Source: Flavihumibacter profundi (GTDB taxonomy: Bacteria > Bacteroidota > Bacteroidia > Chitinophagales > Chitinophagaceae). From it: a DNA stretch of 64,000 bases. The translations under genes were made by a program, and so were the position numbers. Under the pieces are notes generated by a model. The model saw only the letters and a program-made list of their open reading frames with translations, was not told where the DNA came from and did no database searches. The stretch is from assembly GCF_020076305.1 (NCBI RefSeq), contig NZ_JAIQXE010000001.1, positions 744,001 through 808,000 of the forward strand, written 5' to 3'. Positions 44,442 through 52,977 of this stretch are shown one piece after another (position 1 is the first letter of the stretch; each line of letters opens with the position of its first letter).

Positions 44442-47400
44442 CTATAGGTTCACTTTCAGTACCATTGACTGACCGGCTGCTATGACCGTATCATCGAATT
44501 CGATCGCCAGGCTATTATTCTTTTGTGTAAAAGAAAATGGAATTGCCTGCCCATTAGCCTCCAGCTGTATTTTTTTCGCTTTCCCTGCCAATTCAATGGA
44601 AAGCTTTCCCAGCCGCAAGGAACCGTAGGCCAGCGAAATAGTATTCGTTTGCAGGCCAGGTGACCTTTTTTGTTCAATATTTCCCCAACCTTCCGCTGCA
44701 GTGAAAAAGCTTTTAAAGTTGTCCTGCTGCACTTTTGGCGCAAAGGACAGTGAATTGGCCGGACCATCATACTTAAAGTCCTGCAGTGCCAATAAAACAC
44801 CCCAGGAAGCTAATGCGCGGGCATAATGGTCACCACATTCAATTTCATTCCAGGGATTATGTTTCTCGGGCCGGTAACGTTCATGGATCGCTTTTACCAA
44901 TGAAAGACCTTCTTCGGTCATGCCTTCATAAATCATATTGGTCGCTACCTGGTATTCAATGCCGGTCCAGACCTCATCCCGATAACGCACCCCTGCTTCG
45001 CCCATGTGCCTGCTTTTGGGCCAGGTAGCAACGAGCAGGCCGGGTTCACCCGGACTCGCATAGATCCTTTCCGGTTTGTGCACCTGGTTTTGCACGCCGA
45101 CATCCGAAGACCAATTATATTTCCAGATGGATCGCAAAGTGGCCTTGACTTTTTCTTCGGGATAGATATACCCCAGGTTGGCCAGATGCGCCCAGGTTTG
45201 CCCGAATAGCTGGTCACTTAAGCAACCATTGGCATATTGCGATAGCGGATGTTTCGTCAGGTCAACGTCCTGTACAAAATATTCACCATTCCACAGTTTT
45301 TCAACGCTTCGGTTACTCCCGCTTTGGAAAATACTGTCACAGTGTTGGGCAAATGCCGTGTCTCCCATGAGCAGGGCCATTTTACCGGCTGCCTTAAGAG
45401 CAGCAAGATATAGTCCACCCACATAGGTGTTGGCACCATAAAAGGCAATATCATAGGTATTGGCCTGTTCCTTTTCGATCAGCCCATCACCATTGCCATC
45501 TTCCTTAATAATGAATTCAGTTGCTTTTTTGATTTTGCCCCAGTTCCTGGACAGGAAGAGAACATCTTTTGAGTCCAGGTGTTCCCGATAGGCTTTTAAA
45601 ATACCGCCTGCATGCCCGTCAATTAAAACACCGCCCCAGCCATTCCTTGCCAGTATGCCACCATCCGACTGGAAGGATGTGCCATAATCAGTTTTTTCCC
45701 GGATGTTTCTTTCCAGATCGGGAAATAACTTCGAGAGGGCATGTTCATAATTCCACACATGCGTACAGGTACCCACACAGGAACCTACGCCTTCCCAGGC
45801 CCAGAATTTATCATTGGCCCACCACTGGCAGGTTTCTGTAGCGAGGGTGGAAACCGGCATCATCAGCCTTTGCACCAGCCAGTAGGGTAGGGTTGTGTTC
45901 TTATAATACGTGTCATGAAAATTGGCCGTTTGCTGGTTTAGCCTGTCCAGGTTTTTATGTAACCAACCGGCCACATCAAGCGCATCGTCGTACCAGTTGG
46001 CATACATATTGCCAATAGCCGGGCCTTCAGTTGGTATTGCCATATTCCAATTGCCGCCTTCGCCATATAGCATGGGCCGGTTCGGGAAATACCAGGTGAG
46101 CAGGAAGCTAACAGATTTTGTTTCACCTGGCGCCAGTTCGAAAGATGTACCAACAGCACCAGCTAATTTTTCATTGGCTGGTGAAGTGGAAATTGTGGTG
46201 TTGTTAATTGGCGTTCCGATGCCCCTGAAATCAGCCGTTGCAAAACCATCCTGGTTGATGACGCTAAGTGCGATACTGCCAAAATAAGGATGGTCGGCGG
46301 GAAAGAATTTGTCTTTTGCCGGAAGATTACTGAAGGTGATTTCGTCGATGTTGATATGTCCCCAACTGCCAGTTTCGCTATCGATCACTTCAAGGTACGC
46401 CTGCTGTCCTTTGAAAGCCTTTACATCCCAGCTAACATCACGCAATGTTTCTTCGCTGTTACCCGTTGCCGTCTTTTCAATTTTATGGTTAACAACTAAA
46501 TTGATGCAGGTTTTCCCCCGGTAAGCTCCACCACCTAATTTGAAATTGATATAGTCTTCCTTAATAACAAATGTTGGGGAAGTCAGTTTGCCGGTACCGC
46601 TATCACCAAAATCCGTCAATTTAGAATTGATCAAAAAATTACCCACTTGTCCGGTTACTTCATCTTTAGTTGCAGCAGCGCTGGAAACCGGGGCTTTACC
46701 AAATGCCGTTCCTTCCATTTTCCATTTGCCATAATTGCCCGATTCGAAATCCTGGTAGACTTCTGTTTTACGGGGCTGGCCAGTCGTGTTTTCAGCTTTG
46801 ACCAGGTCCATCATGACCGATGTCATGCCTTCGGTTTTAACGATCCTGTTGCGCAGGTTGCCTTTGACCTGGTCTTTAATATCTATGCAAACCAGGTTTT
46901 GCAGCCAGCCGGTAAGGTCAACCTGCATTTTTTTTGCGGAAGTGTTTTTCAGTGTATACCGCAACACAGTACCTGGTGTGGCCGATTCTTTCGCGTTCAG
47001 GGGAATAAATGGGGAGAAAACAGTGGCATCCACCTGCAGTGGGACCGGATTCGCTTTTGAAGCATAGCTGATATAAGCAATGGGATATTCCCCAATGAAT
47101 GAAATATTGTCAAAGTCTTTTTTATTAAGTCGCCTGGTGGTTGTTTTGCCCGCTTGTTTGAAAGTGATGGCAAATCCCTGGTCGATATAACTTAGGGGTT
47201 CAAAAGTCTGGTAACAGACCTTCCAGGGGCCGGCCGCTGTTTCAAAGTTCAATAGCCAATCAATGCCATAGCCGGTGTTATAGGCGTTATTAGCGATCCA
47301 CCAGTTGGCCAGGGTGCCATCCCCCCGGACATATAATTGTCCGGCTGCAATGCCGCCGCAGGGCATACCAATGGTTGTTAATTCATTTCCTGTATACACT

Positions 47401-47543
47401 TTACGTTCATTCTGCCAGAGCGATCGGGTCCAGGAAGCCGGAAGGTTTTTCTCCGGTGGTATGAGGTGGGAAGGATCAGTTTTCTGTGCTGATGCTGATA
47501 CAACAATCGAAATAAAGCAAATGGACAGCAAAGGCAATTTCAT
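44442..47543 (-). CDS. GH116-family glycosidase (beta-glucosidase/GBA2-like) with inserted binding-type domain
   Basis: 1033 aa with a signal peptide (ending SASAQ). The N-terminal GH116 domain shows GMPCGGIAAGQLYVRGDG and RLNKKDFDNISFIGEYP. Between about 260 and 415 an inserted domain (VYQDFESGNYGKWKMEG, VGNFLINSKLTDFGDSGTG, INFKLGGGAYRGKTCINLV, WGHINIDEITFS) resembles the C-terminal module of GH32 levanases. The catalytic (alpha/alpha)6 domain has WEGVGSC (Glu584), GTCTHVWNYEHAL and NTYDIAFYG (Asp698); these acids are the candidate nucleophile and acid/base. GH116 enzymes hydrolyse beta-glucosides, beta-xylosides or glucosylceramide. It is exported and stands alone. Confidence 0.9.
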   Translation of the reverse strand: MKLPLLSICFISIVVSASAQKTDPSHLIPPEKNLPASWTRSLWQNERKVYTGNELTTIGMPCGGIAAGQLYVRGDGTLANWWIANNAYNTGYGIDWLLNFETAAGPWKVCYQTFEPLSYIDQGFAITFKQAGKTTTRRLNKKDFDNISFIGEYPIAYISYASKANPVPLQVDATVFSPFIPLNAKESATPGTVLRYTLKNTSAKKMQVDLTGWLQNLVCIDIKDQVKGNLRNRIVKTEGMTSVMMDLVKAENTTGQPRKTEVYQDFESGNYGKWKMEGTAFGKAPVSSAAATKDEVTGQVGNFLINSKLTDFGDSGTGKLTSPTFVIKEDYINFKLGGGAYRGKTCINLVVNHKIEKTATGNSEETLRDVSWDVKAFKGQQAYLEVIDSETGSWGHINIDEITFSNLPAKDKFFPADHPYFGSIALSVINQDGFATADFRGIGTPINNTTISTSPANEKLAGAVGTSFELAPGETKSVSFLLTWYFPNRPMLYGEGGNWNMAIPTEGPAIGNMYANWYDDALDVAGWLHKNLDRLNQQTANFHDTYYKNTTLPYWLVQRLMMPVSTLATETCQWWANDKFWAWEGVGSCVGTCTHVWNYEHALSKLFPDLERNIREKTDYGTSFQSDGGILARNGWGGVLIDGHAGGILKAYREHLDSKDVLFLSRNWGKIKKATEFIIKEDGNGDGLIEKEQANTYDIAFYGANTYVGGLYLAALKAAGKMALLMGDTAFAQHCDSIFQSGSNRSVEKLWNGEYFVQDVDLTKHPLSQYANGCLSDQLFGQTWAHLANLGYIYPEEKVKATLRSIWKYNWSSDVGVQNQVHKPERIYASPGEPGLLVATWPKSRHMGEAGVRYRDEVWTGIEYQVATNMIYEGMTEEGLSLVKAIHERYRPEKHNPWNEIECGDHYARALASWGVLLALQDFKYDGPANSLSFAPKVQQDNFKSFFTAAEGWGNIEQKRSPGLQTNTISLAYGSLRLGKLSIELAGKAKKIQLEANGQAIPFSFTQKNNSLAIEFDDTVIAAGQSMVLKVNL

Positions 47544-47710
47544 GGTGGTAAATGATAGCGGTTTTCAAAAAACTAAATTTAAGCAAGGAATTCCTGCTGT
47601 TTATTCTGCCCGGTAAAAAATGTTCGGGGCGTACTGATCAGGGTTTAGTAATATATGTGTAATCCAAGTGCCATCCATGTGCTATCCTGCGTAAAATGGC
47701 CTATTTTAGC

Positions 47711-47743
47711 ATGGTTGGCACATGGTTGGCACATGGTTGGCAC
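47711..47743. repeat. 11-bp tandem repeat, three copies
   Basis: ATGGTTGGCAC occurs three times head to tail without mismatch. The array lies in the gap upstream of the GH116 gene. Unit lengths that are not a multiple of three argue against a coding role. Confidence 0.9.
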
Positions 47744-47808
47744 ATAGTCCGGAATTCATTAAATGGTTACGCAGCCCCGTTTTAGTGTCCCTCAAAATCA
47801 CTTTCAGA

Positions 47809-47856
47809 CCGGAAATAAGTATAGCCGGTCCCGGAAATAAGTATAGCCGGTCCCGG
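47809..47856. repeat. 22-bp tandem repeat, two copies plus a partial
   Basis: The unit runs from CCGGAAATAAG to CCGGTC, two perfect copies (47809-47830, 47831-47852) followed by CCGG. With two upstream bases each unit forms GACCGG...CCGGTC, so each copy can fold into a 6-bp hairpin with a 12-nt loop. Too few and too short for a CRISPR array. Confidence 0.9.
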
Positions 47857-47936
47857 ACTTTGAAATTGTATAGCCTGGCCAATTATTTTTGGTTTGTTGT
47901 TATTGCCGGGGAAGCTTACACGGTCAGGGGCTGTTT

Positions 47937-48260
47937 TTAAACATCCAGTGAATCGTAAACGATTACTTTTTTCCACAGGTGGGAGTAGTTCTTCACGAAA
48001 GCCTGGTGTATCGGATGATCCTGGTAAATCTTTTGGCCGGCCTCATCATCAAAAAACATCAGTTCAGATACATCCCAGGAAGTATCTACCACATCCCTTT
48101 TCTCAGTCGATGCCAGTACGCCAATATGGAGCTGGCGGATCGAGGGTATTGCTGCCAACGTTCTGAGTCCCTTGATAAGTTCCTGCCTGTCCGCTTCCAA
48201 ATCCGGATTTGTTAGCCAGAAGAAGACGTGATGTTGTAATTGTTTTTTAGGTGTAGACAT
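47937..48260 (-). CDS. Dabb family (stress-responsive A/B barrel) protein
   Basis: 107 aa, one ferredoxin-like barrel. LQHHVFFWLTNPDLEADRQELIKGLRTLAAIP and LMFFDDEAGQKIYQDHPIHQAFV (quoted in parts) are the Dabb pattern. HVFFWL supplies the histidine on strand 1, and HPxHxxFV is the conserved helix. Members bind diverse small ligands. It is a single gene without clear partner. Confidence 0.88.
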   Translation of the reverse strand: MSTPKKQLQHHVFFWLTNPDLEADRQELIKGLRTLAAIPSIRQLHIGVLASTEKRDVVDTSWDVSELMFFDDEAGQKIYQDHPIHQAFVKNYSHLWKKVIVYDSLDV

Positions 48261-48389
48261 AGCCTGTGTTATAACTGATGTTCTTTTTATAGTAAGGGGT
48301 CGGGATAAAGTTACTGCGTTTTATTACTGAAAATATTATTGCTATCCGGGATAAATTTGAATTATGCTATTAAGGACTTTCCAATTAAG

Positions 48390-48926
48390 TTATATACAAA
48401 GAAAATTCTTTTCGGTTAGTATGTTAATCCATTCTTCAATCTCTTGAACTACAAACTTTTCTTTTTTATTGTCTCTGGTTGTCACACATAAACCGTTATT
48501 TATTAATCCCAGGGTTTTATATCTGTCAACTTTGCCAATGTCTGACAAACTGATTGAAAGTTCATGATTTTGGATATTCAATTTATGAGATTTAAATACC
48601 AGGCGCTTATTTGTCAAGTACAATTTTCCACCTACACCTTCAGCTCCTTTGAAATGATTGGCACCTGTTTCAAGTAAAATAGTTTCATCGGATGCTGTGT
48701 CAATTTTTGAGGTTTGCGTAATCAGTTTAGAATTAACAAAGAGTCCTATTAACGAACCAAATATAAGTCCAGCCAAAGCACCCCCGACAAGGCCAGAAGA
48801 AATAAACATAATTAAATTCTTTATCTCCAAATTATCATGTGTTACCAAATCCCGCAAAATGAAAAACGTTGACATTACCATGCCAAATATGATACCTGCT
48901 TTAATCTTACTTTTCTTACTCATCAT
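48390..48926 (-). CDS. Membrane protein with GRAM/PH-like domain
   Basis: 178 aa. Two membrane helices at about 9-27 and 34-65 (the second glycine-rich: SSGLVGGALAGLIFGSLIG) are followed by a soluble domain of PH/GRAM type (GGKLYLTNKRLVFKSHKL, LSISLSDIGKVDRYKTLG, LCVTTRDNKKEKFVV). The LxLTNxRLxF strand is the usual marker of bacterial GRAM-like domains. The function is unknown, but a membrane-proximal lipid or protein-binding role is likely. Confidence 0.7.
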   Translation of the reverse strand: MMSKKSKIKAGIIFGMVMSTFFILRDLVTHDNLEIKNLIMFISSGLVGGALAGLIFGSLIGLFVNSKLITQTSKIDTASDETILLETGANHFKGAEGVGGKLYLTNKRLVFKSHKLNIQNHELSISLSDIGKVDRYKTLGLINNGLCVTTRDNKKEKFVVQEIEEWINILTEKNFLCI

Positions 48927-48985
48927 AAGTAATTTAGATATTTAACAGGTTAAATTTTATTCCCTGCAATACTCCCTACAATAAA

Positions 48986-49013
48986 AAAGGGTTTCAATCT
49001 CTTGAAACCCTTT
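48986..49013 (-). terminator. Intrinsic terminator of tRNA-Arg
   Basis: An 11-bp perfect stem (AAAGGGTTTCA / TGAAACCCTTT) with a 6-nt loop is followed on the minus strand by a run of T. It begins 11 bp after the 3' end of the tRNA, a standard rho-independent terminator. Confidence 0.9.
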
Positions 49014-49024
49014 GCTAACATATG

Positions 49025-49098
49025 TGATCCGGATTGGATTCAAACCAATGACCTACTGCTTAGAAGGCAGTTGCTCTATTCAGCTGAGCTACCGGACC
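49025..49098 (-). tRNA. tRNA-Arg (anticodon TCT)
   Basis: The minus strand folds into a 74-nt cloverleaf: acceptor GGTCCGG/CCGGATC, D-arm with GCTC...GAGC, anticodon arm ACTGC-CTTCTAA-GCAGT with anticodon TCT reading AGA, T-arm ATTGG-TTTGAAT-CCAAT, and discriminator A. The 3' CCA is not encoded. A matching promoter and terminator flank it. Confidence 0.95.
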
Positions 49099-49106
49099 TC
49101 GGGGCG

Positions 49107-49137
49107 CAAAGATAACGGAATACGCCTTTCCCCCAAA
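49107..49137 (-). promoter_or_regulatory. Promoter of tRNA-Arg
   Basis: On the minus strand, TTTG (49134-49137) and TATCTTTG (49107-49114) are separated by 19 bp, matching the Bacteroidota sigma-ABfr form TTTG-N19-21-TAnnTTTG. The -7 element ends 8 bp before the first base of the mature tRNA. Confidence 0.75.
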
Positions 49138-49151
49138 AAAATGGACTAAAA

Positions 49152-49184
49152 TTTGGCCGGACAAAACCTGCCTTAGTATATTTG
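49152..49184 (+). promoter_or_regulatory. Promoter of the marR-hut operon
   Basis: TTTG at 49152-49155 and TATATTTG at 49177-49184 with a 21-bp spacer match the Bacteroidota promoter consensus fully. The predicted start of transcription falls near 49190, inside the palindrome at 49185-49198. It is divergent from the tRNA promoter. Confidence 0.75.
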
Positions 49185-49198
49185 TATAAGTACTTATA
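49185..49198. promoter_or_regulatory. Palindromic operator at the marR-hut transcription start
   Basis: TATAAGTACTTATA is a perfect 14-bp palindrome that starts directly after the -7 element and lies 14 bp before the marR start codon. A MarR dimer bound here would cover the start of transcription and repress. The match of position, symmetry and neighbouring regulator makes autoregulation likely. Confidence 0.6.
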
Positions 49199-49211
49199 TA
49201 AATAGCCAACC

Positions 49212-49694
49212 TTGCCATTTTACCAACAATCAGGTGTGCTGGCCTTCGGTAGCCGGCTCCGCAGGCTCAGCGAAGCTTTCCTGGCTGATGTGAACAGCAT
49301 TTATAAACACCACGGCATCCGCTTCGACGCAGCCTGGTTTCCCATCTTTTATATGCTGGCGAACAATGGCGCCCTTTCCATCAGGGAGATTTCCCTGGAA
49401 CTTGAAGTATCCCATTCTGCCGCCAGCCAACTGGTGAGCAAACTGCAGGAAAAAGGGCTGGTCCGCACGGGTATCGACAAAACAGATGCCCGGAAAAAGG
49501 TGGTGACCTTTACCACCAAAGGGAACAAATTATTACAGCAGGTCCAACCCATATGGATGGCTGTTCAAAAAGCAATGGATGAACTGCTCCAGGAAACTCC
49601 CCATGGAAAATTATTAATGACTGGTATCAGCGAACTGGAAAAATCTTTCCAGCAAACCACCATCTACGACAGGATAGAAAAACAATTATTATGA
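49212..49694 (+). CDS. MarR-family regulator of the hut operon
   Basis: 160 aa from a TTG start codon; an in-frame TAG at 49203 rules out an earlier start, and no internal ATG gives a full domain. The winged helix is visible as ALSIREISLELEVSHSAASQLVSKLQEKGLVRTGIDKTDARKK in parts (helix-turn-helix 55-75, wing with DARKK). The stop overlaps the hutH start by 4 bp (ATGA), so the regulator is made together with the enzymes. Most hut operons of other phyla use HutC (GntR type) or HutP, so a MarR-type controller is a variation. Urocanate or histidine as effector is inference. Confidence 0.88.
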   Translation: MPFYQQSGVLAFGSRLRRLSEAFLADVNSIYKHHGIRFDAAWFPIFYMLANNGALSIREISLELEVSHSAASQLVSKLQEKGLVRTGIDKTDARKKVVTFTTKGNKLLQQVQPIWMAVQKAMDELLQETPHGKLLMTGISELEKSFQQTTIYDRIEKQLL

Positions 49695-51253
49695 ACAGCA
49701 CCTTTCAATATGGAATCGATCGCCTGACCATCGGTAATGTACTCGATATTTGTGCCGGCAGGCTCAAAGCTAAGCTGGGACCAGCATCTATTGTGCGTAT
49801 TAAAACCAGTGAAGCGGCCGTTGCCCGGATTGTTCATGAAAACCGCACCGTTTATGGTATTAATACCGGCTTTGGGATCCTGGCAAATACCTCCATTTCC
49901 GAAGCTGATACCCGTACACTGCAATACAAAATACTGCAAAGCCATAGCGTTGGGGTAGGCGAACCAATACACCCCGACATCGCCAAACTAATGCTGATCA
50001 CCAAAGTGCATGCCCTGGCACAGGGATTTTCAGGTGCCCAGCTGACCACACTGGAAAGGCTATGCTGGCATATTGAAAAAAATATTATTCCTGTTGTCCC
50101 GGAAAAAGGGAGTGTTGGCGCCAGCGGCGACCTGGCGCCATTGGCTCATCTTTGCCTGCCCCTGATCGGTTTGGGTGAAGTATTTGAAAATGGCGAACGG
50201 AAGGCTTCTGCAGCTGTGTTGAAAGCCCATGGACTCGATCCTATCCAACTCGGTCCGAAAGAGGGACTTGCCCTCATCAATGGCACGCAATTTATCCTGG
50301 CCCACGCGGTAAAAGGAGTAGAGCGGTTCCTCAATTGTTTGGATGCTGCTGATATCATTGGTGCCATGAGTCTCGAAGCCCTTACAGGAACCAGGGCGCC
50401 CTTTGAAGACCGGCTTCACCAACTAAGGCCCTTTGAAGGCAATCGCCTGGTAGCACAGAGACTTCGGAAAATCCTGGATGGCTCCGAAATCATGCAAAGC
50501 CATATCGACTGCGGCCGGGTGCAGGATCCTTATTCCCTGCGCTGTATGCCACAGGTTCATGGTGCCAGCCGTAATGCCTGGTTACACCTGAAATCGCTGA
50601 CAGAAACAGAACTGAATTCCGTGACAGATAACCCCATAGTATTTGATGCACACAATACGATCAGCGGCGGAAACTTTCACGGCCAGCCACTTGCTTTGCC
50701 ACTCGATTACAACTGTTTCGCGGCCGCTGAAATCGGGAATATCTCAGACCGCCGTTGCTACCTCTTGCTGGAAGGAAAATGGGGATTGCCAATGTTGCTG
50801 ATGAACAATGTTGGACTCAATAGCGGTTTTATGATCCCCCAATATACAACGGCTGCATTGGTAACAGAGAATAAAACACTATGCTTCCCGGCAAGTGCCG
50901 ATAGCATCCCCACTTCACTTGGCCAGGAAGACCATGTGAGTATGGGCAGTATCAGCGGCAGGAAACTGAACCAGGTGATTACCAACCTCGAATTCATTTT
51001 ATCCATCGAACTGATGAGCGCCTGCCAGGCCATCGAATTCAGGAGACCATTAAAAAGCAGCCCGGTCCTGGAATTTGCGCATGGTCATGTGCGCAAGTTC
51101 GTTGGCTTTGCCAATGAAGACCGGATCTTCTCGCGCGATATTGAGCAAATCAACCGTATGATCCGTGATTTTTCCTTCGTTAAAGAGGTAAACGAATTTG
51201 CCGAAAATTCAGGCCATCTTCTGAATGAAGGATTCGGGGAATATCAATTATAA
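49691..51253 (+). CDS. hutH: Histidine ammonia-lyase
   Basis: 520 aa. The Ala144-Ser145-Gly146 triad that forms the MIO cofactor sits in [14 protein letters not shown], and the N-terminal YGINTGFG motif is at 55-62. [19 protein letters not shown] and QEDHVSMG are further family signatures. The enzyme converts histidine to urocanate and ammonia in the cytoplasm, the first step of the pathway. Its start overlaps the marR stop codon. Confidence 0.97.
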   Translation: MNSTFQYGIDRLTIGNVLDICAGRLKAKLGPASIVRIKTSEAAVARIVHENRTVYGINTGFGILANTSISEADTRTLQYKILQSHSVGVGEPIHPDIAKLMLITKVHALAQGFSGAQLTTLERLCWHIEKNIIPVVPEKGSVGASGDLAPLAHLCLPLIGLGEVFENGERKASAAVLKAHGLDPIQLGPKEGLALINGTQFILAHAVKGVERFLNCLDAADIIGAMSLEALTGTRAPFEDRLHQLRPFEGNRLVAQRLRKILDGSEIMQSHIDCGRVQDPYSLRCMPQVHGASRNAWLHLKSLTETELNSVTDNPIVFDAHNTISGGNFHGQPLALPLDYNCFAAAEIGNISDRRCYLLLEGKWGLPMLLMNNVGLNSGFMIPQYTTAALVTENKTLCFPASADSIPTSLGQEDHVSMGSISGRKLNQVITNLEFILSIELMSACQAIEFRRPLKSSPVLEFAHGHVRKFVGFANEDRIFSRDIEQINRMIRDFSFVKEVNEFAENSGHLLNEGFGEYQL

Positions 51254-51272
51254 ACGATTTAAAACATTTGTG

Positions 51273-52958
51273 ATGAGTACGATCCCAACCAGTGGCTACG
51301 ATATAAGTAAATACAAAACCCCAACGGGTACAACATTATCCTGTAAAGGATGGATCCAGGAAGCGGCACTGCGCATGCTGCTCAATAACCTTGATCCGGC
51401 TGTAGCTGAACGGCCTGATGAACTGATTGTTTACGGTGGCCGCGGCAAGGCAGCCCGCAGTTTTGAAGCGCTGGACCTCATCATCAAAGCCCTCAAAGTA
51501 CTGGAGAATGATGAATCCCTGCTGATACAGAGCGGCAAGCCCGTAGGCATTTTAAAGACACATCCGGATGCACCACGGGTGCTGATTTCCAATTCACAGC
51601 TTGTACCGAAATGGGCCACCTGGGAACATTTTGATGAGCTCGAGAAAAAGGGGCTGATGATGTATGGACAAATGACTGCCGGTTCCTGGATTTACATTGG
51701 ATCGCAGGGGATAGTCCAGGGTACCTATGAAACCTATGCAGCAGCTGCGGACAAACATTTTAACGGTACATTGAAAGGCACCCTTAACGTAACTGCCGGG
51801 CTTGGTGGAATGGGTGGCGCTCAACCTTTGTCCATTACCATGAACGAAGGAGTTGCACTTATTGCTGAAGTGGAAGAATGGCGTATCGACAAGCGCATTG
51901 AAACCCGCTACCTCGACCTGAAAATGACAGATATTGATAGCGCTATTGATCGCGCACTTGAAGCCCGCAAAAACGGGGAAGCCCTTAGTATCGGTGTCCT
52001 GTGCAATGCCGTGCACCTGCTTGCCCGGCTTATTGAAAGAAAGGTGGTGCCTGATACCCTTACTGACCAAACCTCCGCACACGACCCATTGATCGGCTAT
52101 ATTCCGCATACACTTACCGTTCAACAGGCAAATGTGCTTCGCAGGGAAAACCCATCTGCATACATTGAGCGAAGCTATGATAGTATGCGGCTGCACGTTG
52201 AACATATGCTCACCCTGCAAAAGATGGGGGCCATCACTTTTGATTATGGCAATAATATCAGGGCGCGAGCAAAGGAACGCGGACTGGCCAATGCTTTTGA
52301 TTTTCCCGGATTCGTTCCCGCTTATATCAGGCCGCTTTTCTGTGAAGGGAAAGGTCCATTCCGGTGGGCAGCCCTCAGTGGTGATCCTGCTGATATCGCG
52401 GTGACCGATGACCTGGTTGCCAGGATGTTTCCCGAAAATAAAAGCCTGCAACGCTGGCTGAAACTGGCCCGGGAAAGGATAGCCTTCCAGGGATTGCCTG
52501 CACGGATTTGCTGGCTTGGACAAGGGGAAAGGGAAAAAGCAGGGTTGGCCTTCAATGAACTGGTGCGCAGCGGAAAAGTTAAAGCGCCGATCGTAATTGG
52601 TCGCGATCACCTGGATACAGGATCTGTTGCCAGCCCGAACCGCGAAACCGAATCCATGCTCGATGGCAGTGATGCCGTAGCGGATTGGCCAATATTAAAC
52701 GCCCTTGTTAATACTGCAGGTGGCGCTTCCTGGGTGAGCCTGCACCATGGCGGGGGTGTTGGTATGGGCTATAGCATCCATGCCGGCATGGTGATTGTTG
52801 CCGATGGATCCGAAGCCGCAGCAAATAGACTGGCACGGGTTTTAAGAAATGACCCGGGAATGGGTGTGATCCGCCATGCTGATGCCGGTTATGATATTGC
52901 AAAAGATACCGCAAGGCAACATCGGTTAGACATCCGCGAAAGACTGGGCGAAGAATAA
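51273..52958 (+). CDS. hutU: Urocanate hydratase
   Basis: 561 aa from the ATG at 51273, the usual family length. An in-frame ATG at 51225 lies inside hutH and would add 16 atypical residues. YGGRGKA (54-60), [43 protein letters not shown] and [17 protein letters not shown] are the NAD-binding and catalytic signatures. The enzyme hydrates urocanate to imidazolonepropionate. It is 19 bp from hutH. Confidence 0.97.
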   Translation: MSTIPTSGYDISKYKTPTGTTLSCKGWIQEAALRMLLNNLDPAVAERPDELIVYGGRGKAARSFEALDLIIKALKVLENDESLLIQSGKPVGILKTHPDAPRVLISNSQLVPKWATWEHFDELEKKGLMMYGQMTAGSWIYIGSQGIVQGTYETYAAAADKHFNGTLKGTLNVTAGLGGMGGAQPLSITMNEGVALIAEVEEWRIDKRIETRYLDLKMTDIDSAIDRALEARKNGEALSIGVLCNAVHLLARLIERKVVPDTLTDQTSAHDPLIGYIPHTLTVQQANVLRRENPSAYIERSYDSMRLHVEHMLTLQKMGAITFDYGNNIRARAKERGLANAFDFPGFVPAYIRPLFCEGKGPFRWAALSGDPADIAVTDDLVARMFPENKSLQRWLKLARERIAFQGLPARICWLGQGEREKAGLAFNELVRSGKVKAPIVIGRDHLDTGSVASPNRETESMLDGSDAVADWPILNALVNTAGGASWVSLHHGGGVGMGYSIHAGMVIVADGSEAAANRLARVLRNDPGMGVIRHADAGYDIAKDTARQHRLDIRERLGEE

Positions 52959-52977
52959 ATGAGCTGGCTTACCTTTA

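Larger units (their letters stand above)
47544..47936. other. 393-bp intergenic region with tandem repeats
   Basis: This region holds two separate short tandem arrays (47711-47743 and 47809-47856), described on their own. The rest contains a 10-bp palindrome AGGAATTCCT near 47585-47594 and no convincing gene. Short open frames crossing the repeats were judged to be by-products. Confidence 0.5.

Noticed and set aside
47809-47856. Possible CRISPR array
   Set aside because: The copies are directly adjacent without spacers and number only two, and no cas gene is present.
47722-47976. Short open frames crossing the tandem repeats
   Set aside because: They arise from the repeats, have no start context or motif, and overlap the Dabb gene on one side.
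51225-51272. Earlier in-frame ATG for hutU
   Set aside because: It lies within hutH. The start at 51273 gives the standard 561-residue protein.
51594-52610. Long open frame (338 codons) antisense to hutU
   Set aside because: It lies wholly inside the conserved hutU gene, shows no recognisable domain, and reflects the codon bias of the opposite strand.
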